Positions 1 through 5,031 of a stretch of 5,529 nt of DNA are shown here, in pieces. The notes beneath the pieces are model-generated. The model saw only the letters and a list, made by a program, of their open reading frames with translations. It made no database searches and was not told where the DNA came from. How positions within the stretch are numbered: the stretch's first letter is position 1; every line of letters starts with the position of its first letter. Position numbers and translations under genes: made by a program. This DNA comes from Candidatus Saccharibacteria bacterium UBA2866 (GTDB lineage Bacteria; Patescibacteriota; Saccharimonadia; Saccharimonadales; Saccharimonadaceae), in contig DEEY01000017.1 of NCBI GenBank assembly GCA_002350545.1, positions 33,593-39,121 of the forward strand, read 5' to 3'.

Positions 1-253
1 CCTTTAAAGTAATGTCCAAAGTCTGCCCGGTTACTGTAATCTTAGCAATATCCCCATTCGGGTCATTCGCTCGTTTAATCACTTCCGAAATCGGCACCTC
101 AGTTTTTTCTATCTGATTATTATAATTCATACTGAAAATCAGATATGTTCCAAAACAAATCACTATAAACGTGAATAAAATACTCCGCACCGTATTTGAT
201 TTATTCTTATCTGACGGTCGCCCCTTTGTATTGTTAGCCATGCTTTCTGCCAC
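1..253 (-). CDS. ftsH: Membrane protease FtsH, N-terminal part (partial, runs off left edge)
   Basis: This looks like the start of FtsH, the membrane-anchored hexameric AAA+ zinc protease that extracts and degrades damaged membrane proteins and short-lived regulators. The 84 complete codons show a basic, hydrophilic N-terminus (about residues 6-23), one hydrophobic membrane segment (about 24-42, ILFTFIVICFGTYLIF) and the start of the extracytoplasmic FtsH_ext-type domain. That domain has the typical VPISEVI stretch followed by ITVTGQTLDITLK, comparable to the ISFSELL...V...G..L pattern of other FtsH proteins. The AAA+ and HExxH parts lie outside the window, so the call rests on the N-terminus alone. 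I chose the GTG at 253 because AAGGAGA (265-259) sits 5 nt upstream. The in-frame ATG at 241 has no ribosome binding site at usable distance but remains an alternative. The gene diverges from the tRNA-Pro pair. No convincing -10/-35 for it stands out in the AT-rich gap. Confidence 0.77.
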   Translation of the reverse strand, partial: MAESMANNTKGRPSDKNKSNTVRSILFTFIVICFGTYLIFSMNYNNQIEKTEVPISEVIKRANDPNGDIAKITVTGQTLDITLK

Positions 254-258
254 TTTTA

Positions 259-265
259 TCTCCTT
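259..265 (-). promoter_or_regulatory. Ribosome binding site deciding the ftsH start
   Basis: AAGGAGA on the minus strand lies 5 nt from GTG at 253-251 and 17 nt from ATG at 241-239. The spacing favours the GTG, adding four residues (VAES) ahead of the methionine. Confidence 0.7.
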
Positions 266-278
266 TATGAATATAATT

Positions 279-308
279 TTATCATATTATCAAAAAATAT
301 GATATAAT
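279..308 (+). promoter_or_regulatory. Probable promoter of the tRNA-Pro pair
   Basis: A perfect -10 hexamer TATAAT lies at 303-308. A weak -35, TTATCA at 279-284 (4 of 6 consensus bases), precedes it with an 18-bp spacer. The start point would fall near 315, only two or three bases before the mature tRNA 5' end at 318, so the primary transcript would be almost leaderless. The element overlaps a 9-bp inverted repeat (280-288 with 296-304). Confidence 0.6.
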
Positions 309-317
309 AATAAGTAC

Positions 318-393
318 CTGGGTGTGGCGCAGTTGGTAGCGCGCGACTTTTGGGAAGTCGAGGCCGCTGGTTCAAGTCCAGTCACCCAGACCA
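318..393 (+). tRNA. tRNA-Pro (anticodon UGG)
   Basis: A full cloverleaf can be folded by eye. The acceptor arms are CTGGGTG and CACCCAG. The D stem is GCGC/GCGC around AGTTGGTA. The anticodon stem CGACT/AGTCG holds the loop TTTGGGA, giving anticodon TGG. The T arm is GCTGG-TTCAAGT-CCAGT. The discriminator is A and the CCA end is encoded. The C1-G72 first pair and A73 are typical of bacterial proline tRNAs. UGG can read CCA and CCG and, by wobble, other CCN codons. It lies 27 nt upstream of a second proline tRNA and is probably co-transcribed with it. Confidence 0.96.
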
Positions 394-420
394 TATTTTT
401 AACATTTCGCCAAGTGCCAC

Positions 421-497
421 CTGGGATTGGCGCAGCCTGGTAGCGCGCACGCATGGGGTGCGTGAGGTCACGAGTTCAAATCTCGTATCCCAGACCA
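421..497 (+). tRNA. tRNA-Pro (anticodon GGG)
   Basis: The cloverleaf has acceptor arms CTGGGAT/ATCCCAG and D stem GCGC/GCGC around AGCCTGGTA. The anticodon stem CACGC/GCGTG holds the loop ATGGGGT, giving anticodon GGG. The T arm is ACGAG-TTCAAAT-CTCGT, followed by discriminator A and an encoded CCA. It keeps the bacterial proline C1-G72 pair. GGG decodes CCC and CCU, complementing the UGG species just upstream. A terminator follows 18 nt after the CCA, so the pair seems to form a complete two-tRNA unit. Confidence 0.96.
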
Positions 498-515
498 TTC
501 CTATATAACCCATCA

Positions 516-538
516 AGTGTCGCTAGACACTATTTTTT
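516..538 (+). terminator. Intrinsic terminator of the tRNA-Pro unit
   Basis: The inverted repeat AGTGTC (516-521) and GACACT (526-531) encloses the loop GCTA. An A and six Ts (533-538) follow. The stem is short, but the position just after the second tRNA supports the call. Confidence 0.75.
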
Positions 539-551
539 ATTCCTAAACCTC

Positions 552-580
552 TTTCAAAAAACTTATTTTTATGATATGAT
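552..580 (+). promoter_or_regulatory. Promoter of the 122-residue protein gene
   Basis: A -35-like TTTCAA at 552-557 is separated by 17 bp from the -10 TATGAT at 575-580. The predicted start is near 587, giving a leader of about 45 nt. A second overlapping TATGAT at 570-575 could shift the start by 5 bases. Confidence 0.55.
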
Positions 581-631
581 ATGAAAACAGCGCTTCAAAG
601 AATCGTACATTACAAGGGAGGGTAAACGAAC

Positions 632-1000
632 ATGTATTACTATGAAAGAATCAAAATCGCCGTCAAATTAATTAATTTAACGGATAAGACTATTCAAGTC
701 TACGATAAATGCACCGGAGATATTGTAACACTCCGTCCAGAATCACACGTTTTACCACAGCAACCTACAAAAGAAGATATCGAAGAAAACGTTTATTATA
801 TCTTCAACAAAAAAGTTGCTAATCGTTTAAAAAAATCCGGCCGTTCATTGCGAGATATTGCAATCATTCACAGTAGAAGCCATGGTCGCAAAGACACCGA
901 AATCACTACACTCGTTTGGGGTGAAAACATCCAAACCGAAGTCGGCTTTTGTAGTAAAAAGCCACACTATCGTCCACCGAAGCGCTTTGCGGGGCGTTAA
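632..1000 (+). CDS. Uncharacterised 122-residue protein
   Basis: I do not recognise this protein with confidence. The first half looks like a small beta-rich fold (VKLINLTDKTIQVYDKCTGD at 11-30, then IVTLRP). Next come a polar, proline-containing stretch (about 40-52) and VYYIFNKKVANRLKKSGR (54-71), which looks like a strand plus a basic helix. A final hydrophobic strand is ITTLVWG (91-97), and the tail from about 108 to 122 is strongly basic (SKKPHYRPPKRFAGR). No signal peptide or membrane segment is present, so it is probably cytoplasmic. The order 'INLT, then V.D..G.I..L.P, then YYI...VA..L...GR' faintly recalls small phage-associated proteins of about 90-110 residues, a low-confidence resemblance. 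The start is firm: GGAGGG (617-622) lies 9 nt upstream, under its own promoter. The gene forms a single-gene unit with a terminator that overlaps its last codons and is convergent with rnj. Confidence 0.85.
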   Translation: MYYYERIKIAVKLINLTDKTIQVYDKCTGDIVTLRPESHVLPQQPTKEDIEENVYYIFNKKVANRLKKSGRSLRDIAIIHSRSHGRKDTEITTLVWGENIQTEVGFCSKKPHYRPPKRFAGR

Positions 1001-1013
1001 AGCCCCGCTTTTT
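989..1013 (+). terminator. Intrinsic terminator overlapping the stop codon of the 122-residue protein gene
   Basis: A perfect 7-bp GC stem GCGGGGC (989-995) with GCCCCGC (1002-1008) encloses the loop GTTAAA, and five Ts follow (1009-1013). The ascending arm is coding (final Ala-Gly-Arg) and the TAA stop (998-1000) lies in the loop. On the opposite strand the hairpin is followed by CAAAGC rather than a U-tract, so it should terminate only plus-strand transcripts. Confidence 0.9.
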
Positions 1014-1021
1014 AATGCTCA

Positions 1022-3133
1022 CTAAACTTTATTTATTACCGGAATCACAATCGGCGTATGCCCAGTTGCATCAAACAAAATATGCGTAATATCTTCCTTG
1101 ATTTCCTCTTTCAACACCTTCATCTCCGGATCAGTCGAAATTGATTTATCCGTTTTTTGCCTCAAATAATGCCGAATCTTTCCAATTAACTCTTCTGAAT
1201 TATCAAGATAAATAAACGCACGCGATACAATATCTGGCGTCTTCATTAGGTGCCCGGTTTTTTTGTTCAAAGTTAAAACAATCACAAAAATCCCTTCACG
1301 CGAAATATGAATCCTATCTTTTACCACCGCTTCATGTACTGGTTGATCCGCATCATCAAACAAACGGTTCCCCACATGGATTCTTCCCGCCTTTCGAATC
1401 TTTTTATTCGGCAATAGCTCTACGATATCCCCATCATCTGATACCAAAATTCGCTCCTTATCAATCCCAATCACGTTTTCTGCCATCTCTGCATTATGTT
1501 CCAGCATGAAGAACTCACCATGATATGGCATATAGTTCTTAGGTTGAAGACGCGTCACGAAATCAACATGATCTTCGTAATAAGCATGCCCTGATAAGTG
1601 CAAAGGCCCCACATTCGTAAGATGCGTCCGACCATTCTGAATCACTTGCGCACCTTCGCGTAAAAGCCCGTCCACCGTCGAAACTACGTGCGGCTCATTC
1701 CCTGGAATCGGATTCGAAGAAAACACAATTGTATCAGTTGATTTAATCTTAATAAACTTATGCGCGCCAGTTACCATGCGATTCAATACTGCATTAAGTT
1801 CACCCTGCGAACCTGTACACACAATACAAACCTTATCATCAGGCAACTTAATAATATCCTCCATCTTCATGATGGTGTCTTTCGGAACCTTTATTGACTT
1901 CGCACGCAAAGCTACTTCCACGTTATTAATCATCGAAAAACCTGAAAACGCCACTTTACGACCTCTTTTCGCAGCTTCTTTTAGCACCAATTCAATCCTT
2001 GCAATCTGCGATGAGAAGCAGGAAATTATCACACGACCATTTACATAGTGATCCATTACTCGCCCCAAGTTTTCACCTACATCGTATTCTGAATGTGGAT
2101 GTCGCCCTGGCGAATCAATATTCGTTGACTCATTCACCAGTAAATCCACCCCTTCTTTTGCTACAATTTCATCAATTCTTTCATAATCCGTCTGTACCCC
2201 CATCGGGTTCGCTTCATGTCGCCAGTCACCTGAAAAGTAAATCAAACCATTTGGCGTCCTCACCACAATCGCCGTATTACCTGGAATTGAGTGCAAAGTA
2301 TGGATAAATTCCACTGATAAATGCTCCGAAACCTGAATTTTTTCGTGTTTCAACGGGTCTACTGCACAATAATTCATCTCAGGCACATCCTCAAGTTCCG
2401 ACATCTGTTTTTTAATCATGCCAAGCGTAAATTCCGTCCCATAAATAGGCGTAAGATGTGAAAACTTTGGTAATAAATGTTTACACGCCCCAATGTGGTC
2501 TAAGTGTGCGTGTGTAAAACAAATCGCCTTCACCTTTGAAATATTGTCTTCTAAATACTTAATGTCTGGAATTAAATAATTTACTCCAGGATAATCATCG
2601 CTAGCAAACAGTACCCCCATATCTATCACAATCATTTCTGACTTGTATTCAACGATAGTCATATTTTTACCAATTCCAAATTCCCCTACACCACCAATTG
2701 GAATAATCCGCACTGCTTCTGGGTCTGGTCGCATCTGCTTTAACTTAGCATTTGTAATTTGTTCTCCACCGTAACCGTTATAACGTGACTTATTAACTGG
2801 CACCCCAATAATATGCTGTGTTGCCTGCGCATTTACATCTTGCGACAACATCCTTTGATGATGCACCATATCCCCCTTCTTCACCGATACCGACAAATTA
2901 ACTTTACGCTTCTCTGCCTCTGTTTTAGCCTGCGATTTCGGAGTCTGAGCGGCTGCTTTTTTAGCCTTAGCTTTCTTTTTAGTATTCACCAACGAAGCAT
3001 CTTTCCCGCCAGGCTTAAAATTGGAATTAAAATTCCGTCCCTGCGATTCCTCAAATTGTTTTTTTATATCCGGTAAACGCTCTGCTCGCGATTTTAATAA
3101 CCGCGCACGACGCTCCTCTTCTTTTTTATTCAT
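1022..3133 (-). CDS. rnj: Ribonuclease J
   Basis: RNase J is a metallo-beta-lactamase/beta-CASP ribonuclease with 5'-3' exonuclease and endonuclease activity, used in mRNA decay and rRNA maturation. At 703 residues it is longer than the usual 550-560 because of a lysine/arginine/alanine-rich, probably disordered extension (about 1-138). The catalytic core begins at VRIIPIGGVGEFGIGKNM (141-158). Likely metal ligands are HAHLDH (208-213), H281 in HSIPGN, D303 in SGDW and H538 in PYHGEF. The beta-CASP region includes NESTNIDSPG (334-343), FSGFSMINNVE (396-406), CTGSQGE (439-445) and NPIPGNE (474-480), with HLSGH at 512-516. A C-terminal domain follows from about 580. The ATG is preceded by AAGGG with 7-nt spacing. 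The gene is transcribed from a promoter back-to-back with that of nusA. No intrinsic terminator is seen on its strand after the TAG stop, and it converges on the 122-residue gene. Confidence 0.97.
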   Translation of the reverse strand: MNKKEEERRARLLKSRAERLPDIKKQFEESQGRNFNSNFKPGGKDASLVNTKKKAKAKKAAAQTPKSQAKTEAEKRKVNLSVSVKKGDMVHHQRMLSQDVNAQATQHIIGVPVNKSRYNGYGGEQITNAKLKQMRPDPEAVRIIPIGGVGEFGIGKNMTIVEYKSEMIVIDMGVLFASDDYPGVNYLIPDIKYLEDNISKVKAICFTHAHLDHIGACKHLLPKFSHLTPIYGTEFTLGMIKKQMSELEDVPEMNYCAVDPLKHEKIQVSEHLSVEFIHTLHSIPGNTAIVVRTPNGLIYFSGDWRHEANPMGVQTDYERIDEIVAKEGVDLLVNESTNIDSPGRHPHSEYDVGENLGRVMDHYVNGRVIISCFSSQIARIELVLKEAAKRGRKVAFSGFSMINNVEVALRAKSIKVPKDTIMKMEDIIKLPDDKVCIVCTGSQGELNAVLNRMVTGAHKFIKIKSTDTIVFSSNPIPGNEPHVVSTVDGLLREGAQVIQNGRTHLTNVGPLHLSGHAYYEDHVDFVTRLQPKNYMPYHGEFFMLEHNAEMAENVIGIDKERILVSDDGDIVELLPNKKIRKAGRIHVGNRLFDDADQPVHEAVVKDRIHISREGIFVIVLTLNKKTGHLMKTPDIVSRAFIYLDNSEELIGKIRHYLRQKTDKSISTDPEMKVLKEEIKEDITHILFDATGHTPIVIPVINKV

Positions 3134-3175
3134 TAAGTTTCCCTTTTTTATTACAAGTATTTAAACAGTACCTCT

Positions 3176-3204
3176 ATTATAGCAAAGTTCTTGACTTTTT
3201 GCAA
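3176..3204 (-). promoter_or_regulatory. Promoter of rnj, leftward half of the divergent promoter
   Basis: Read on the minus strand, the -35 TTGCAA (3204-3199) is followed by a 17-bp spacer and a perfect -10 TATAAT (3181-3176). The start is predicted near 3169, giving a leader of about 35 nt. Its -35 is only 2 bp from the -35 of the nusA promoter. Confidence 0.8.
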
Positions 3205-3219
3205 GCTCCTTGCTATAAT
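3191..3219 (+). promoter_or_regulatory. Promoter of nusA, rightward half of the divergent promoter
   Basis: The -35 TTGACT (3191-3196, 5 of 6 consensus bases), a 17-bp spacer and a perfect -10 TATAAT (3214-3219) form a near-consensus housekeeping-sigma promoter. The start is predicted near 3226, giving a leader of about 55 nt that contains a terminator-like hairpin. Confidence 0.88.
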
Positions 3220-3237
3220 AGAAGTATACAGATTATG

Positions 3238-3263
3238 ACCGGCTCGAAAAGAGACGGTTTTTT
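3238..3263 (+). terminator. Attenuator-like intrinsic terminator in the nusA leader
   Basis: ACCG-G-CTC (3238-3245) pairs with GAG-A-CGGT (3251-3258) around the loop GAAAA, giving seven base pairs interrupted by one G.A mismatch. A run of six Ts follows (3258-3263). It lies about 12 nt downstream of the predicted start point and 17 nt ahead of the nusA ATG, so it would stop transcription before the gene. The mismatch makes it a moderate rather than strong terminator. That fits a regulated attenuator, but function is inferred. Confidence 0.65.
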
Positions 3264-3280
3264 AAATAAGAAAGGAAACT

Positions 3281-4405
3281 ATGGAAGGTTTAGATCTCAA
3301 ACAAATGTCCACTCTAGTCGACATTATTGCCGAAGAAAAAGGCTTACCTAGGGACACTGTTTTGAATATTATTGAGCAAGCCATCGCCGCCGCTTGGCGA
3401 AAAGATAACGGAACGCGCGAAATGAACGTTCGTGCCATGTTAAATACCAAAACCGGCGCCGCTGATGTTTATATTGCTCGCGAAATCATCGAAGATGACC
3501 TCGCTTATAATCCAAACACCGAAATCCCGTTAAAGGAAGCCAAAAAACAAGATAAAAATGCCGAAATTGGCGGCATAATTGAGGAAAAACATCAAGTAAC
3601 CAGTTTTGGTCGCGTCGCCGCCCAAACTGCTAAACAAGTTGTTATCCAACGCTTAAGGGAGGCTGAAAACGAAGCTGTTCTTACCGAATTTGAAGATAAA
3701 ATCGGCACCATAGTTACCGGGACTATTAGCCGCGTCGAGCCAAAACTTGTTCGTATCGATCTTGGTCGCGCAAATGGTATTATGCCTAAAAGCGAGCAAA
3801 TCGACGGCGAATACTACACCGTCGGTAACCGCATCAAGGTACTCATCAAAAAAATCGAACGCGGCGAACGTGGTGCCCAACTGATTCTCACTCGTGGTTC
3901 AGCGGAATTTGTTGAATACCTCTTCCGACAGGAAGTTCCTGAACTCGAAAATGGTACCGTCGAAATCAAGGGCATCGCTCGTGAAGCTGGTCGTCGTACT
4001 AAAATCGCTGTTCTCGCTACTGTTCCAGGTGTCGATCCAGTCGGGACCTTCGTCGGTGGCCGCGGTATTCGTGTTCAAGCTGTCATGAATGAAATCGGCG
4101 ACAAAGAAAAAATCGATATTATTACCTGGAGTGATAACCCTTCAGAATACATCCGTGAAGCCTTAAGTCCCGCCGAAGTCATGAGTATCGACATCGACGG
4201 CAAAAAAGCCAAAGTCCATGTTTCTGAAGACCAACAGTCTATTGCTATCGGCAAACAAGGTCAAAACGTCCGCCTCGCCTCAAAGCTCACCGGTTTCGAA
4301 ATCGATATCGTCCTCCAAAAATCCACCCCCAAGAAGAAAAAACAAAACGTCGAAGACGCTCTTCTCTCTGCCATCGAAGAAACCTCCGAAGCTGAAGAAG
4401 AATAA
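3281..4405 (+). CDS. nusA: Transcription termination/antitermination factor NusA
   Basis: NusA binds RNA polymerase near the RNA exit channel, promotes pausing and hairpin-dependent termination, and takes part in antitermination on rRNA operons. The 374 residues show the full core: the polymerase-binding N-terminal domain (about 1-135, with LPRDTVLNIIEQAI and the conserved TAKQVVIQRLREAE at 116-129), the S1 domain (about 140-206, ending GAQLILTRG), KH1 (about 225-290, DPVGTFVGGRGIRVQAV with GGRG at 259-262) and KH2 (about 297-346, IGKQGQNVRLASKL at 323-336). It ends in a short acidic tail and lacks the two C-terminal acidic repeats of E. coli NusA, matching the roughly 370-residue Bacillus form. 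The start follows AAAGGA just upstream and preserves the expected N-terminal helix. No rimP, ylxR/rnpM or infB neighbours are present. The gene has its own promoter, a leader hairpin and a terminator right after the stop, so it seems monocistronic. Confidence 0.98.
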   Translation: MEGLDLKQMSTLVDIIAEEKGLPRDTVLNIIEQAIAAAWRKDNGTREMNVRAMLNTKTGAADVYIAREIIEDDLAYNPNTEIPLKEAKKQDKNAEIGGIIEEKHQVTSFGRVAAQTAKQVVIQRLREAENEAVLTEFEDKIGTIVTGTISRVEPKLVRIDLGRANGIMPKSEQIDGEYYTVGNRIKVLIKKIERGERGAQLILTRGSAEFVEYLFRQEVPELENGTVEIKGIAREAGRRTKIAVLATVPGVDPVGTFVGGRGIRVQAVMNEIGDKEKIDIITWSDNPSEYIREALSPAEVMSIDIDGKKAKVHVSEDQQSIAIGKQGQNVRLASKLTGFEIDIVLQKSTPKKKKQNVEDALLSAIEETSEAEEE

Positions 4406-4434
4406 AAAAATCCCCGCCAAAAGCGGGGGTTTTT
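4405..4434. terminator. Bidirectional terminator shared by nusA and the convergent membrane-protein gene
   Basis: CCCCGC (4412-4417) pairs with GCGGGG (4423-4428) around CAAAA. A-tracts before it and T-tracts after it serve both directions: five Ts on plus (4430-4434) and seven on minus. The nusA TAA (4403-4405) touches one end, and the minus-strand TAA (4435-4433) is built into the other. The gap between the two genes is only 27 bp. Confidence 0.93.
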
Positions 4435-4915
4435 AGAGTTCGGAATATTCATAGTAAGCCTCTTCATCATCCTTATCGATATTGACTACCGTTACACCAT
4501 AGTGTCTTTGATAATACTCTTTTAGGTCTTTTATTGCGTTGTTTTGACAAGTCATCATTAACGCTACCATGAAACACGTCACAAATATCGCTAACGCAAA
4601 CCATATACTTAAACTAATAAGTATTCTTAAAACTAAATGGTCTCCATACAATATCATTCTATGATTCTCAACACAGAAACAGATTGTAATAACCACATAA
4701 GCGGCAAAAGCCATTAACGAATAGTATTCTTCACTAATGAATCGTTTTAAGCTTAGTATATTATTATTTCTCTGTTTTGCTGGTTTACCCATCAAACAAC
4801 GTGCTCGTAACTTATCCATTTTCGATAAATGATAATTGTTAGACGCAACAATAATCAAAGCAATAAAGCCAATTATTGTTAGAATAGCCCAAACTGGCAA
4901 AGTACTTACAGTCAT
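4433..4915 (-). CDS. Uncharacterised three-helix membrane protein (160 residues)
   Basis: I recognise no family. Hydrophobic segments occur at about 7-24 (PVWAILTIIGFIALIIVA), 66-83 (SLMAFAAYVVITICFCV) and 95-122 (a long LRILISLSIWFALAIFV... stretch). The region between the first and second helices is basic (KLRAR, KPAKQR, LKRF), so by the positive-inside rule it should be cytoplasmic. That places the N-terminus outside and the C-terminus inside. The cytoplasmic tail begins with a charged, probably helical part (KDLKEYYQRHYG) and ends very acidic and tyrosine-rich (DKDDEEAYYEYSEL). The start is supported by GGAGG (4928-4924) 8 nt upstream and an extended -10 promoter. The gene sits directly behind the rRNA operon terminator and is convergent with nusA. 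Composition resembles its neighbours, giving no sign of recent transfer. The protein is probably small and lineage-specific. Its function is unknown. Confidence 0.85.
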   Translation of the reverse strand: MTVSTLPVWAILTIIGFIALIIVASNNYHLSKMDKLRARCLMGKPAKQRNNNILSLKRFISEEYYSLMAFAAYVVITICFCVENHRMILYGDHLVLRILISLSIWFALAIFVTCFMVALMMTCQNNAIKDLKEYYQRHYGVTVVNIDKDDEEAYYEYSEL

Positions 4916-4977
4916 ATAACAACCCTCCCCTTAGAACAAAATAATCAGCCGACTGAACTAAACTGATTTCTATAACC

Positions 4978-4986
4978 ATTATACCA
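4978..4986 (-). promoter_or_regulatory. Extended -10 promoter of the 160-residue membrane protein gene
   Basis: On the minus strand, TGG directly precedes a perfect -10 TATAAT (4983-4978), an extended -10 (TGnTATAAT). No good -35 is present at 16-18 bp, which the extended element could compensate for. The predicted start near 4971 gives a leader of about 55 nt. The promoter begins just after the rRNA terminator hairpin. Confidence 0.65.
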
Positions 4987-4996
4987 TAATCAGCAA

Positions 4997-5026
4997 GAAA
5001 AATCCACCCTTTCGGGTGGATTTTTC
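4997..5026. terminator. Terminator of the rRNA operon (bidirectional hairpin)
   Basis: A perfect 13-bp inverted repeat, GAAAAATCCACCC (4997-5009) and GGGTGGATTTTTC (5014-5026), encloses the loop TTTC. On the minus strand it lies 5 nt past the 5S rRNA 3' end, with a GC-containing stem running into a T-tract, as expected for the end of the rRNA operon. The symmetry allows it to act from the plus side too. Confidence 0.93.
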
Positions 5027-5031
5027 ATAAT

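Larger units (their letters stand above)
3173..3222. repeat. 50-bp imperfect palindrome spanning both divergent promoters
   Basis: The outer arms TCTATTATAGCAA (3173-3185) and TTGCTATAATAGA (3210-3222) are perfect 13-bp inverted copies that include both -10 boxes. Inner arms CTTG (3190-3193) and CAAG (3202-3205) carry the start of both -35 boxes. The symmetry axis lies between 3197 and 3198. Confidence 0.9.

Noticed and set aside
989..1013. Hairpin considered as a bidirectional terminator that would also serve rnj
   Set aside because: On the minus strand the stem is followed by CAAAGCGCTT, with no U-tract.
1776..3076. Open frames on the plus strand opposite rnj (1776-2048, 1999-2307, 2813-3076)
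   Set aside because: They lie wholly inside the well supported RNase J gene, lack ribosome binding sites and have low-complexity Ser/Leu/His-rich translations typical of antisense shadows.
3235..3351. A 38-codon leader ORF (ATG at 3235) overlapping the start of nusA in another frame, which could suggest a leader peptide
   Set aside because: It has no ribosome binding site, lies only about 9 nt from the predicted transcript start, and its stop is deep inside nusA. Its codons over the hairpin show no repeated amino acid as in classical leader peptides.
3262..4470. Open frames overlapping nusA (3262-3450 minus, 3653-3880 minus, 3894-4088 plus, 4218-4436 plus, 4261-4470 minus)
   Set aside because: They are frame shadows of nusA; two of them also read through the terminator. 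No start signals or protein-like features support them.
4943..4968. AATCAG/CTGATT inverted repeat in the leader of the membrane-protein gene as an attenuator
   Set aside because: The stem is only 6 bp with a 14-nt loop and the downstream T-rich stretch is interrupted. It is too weak to call.
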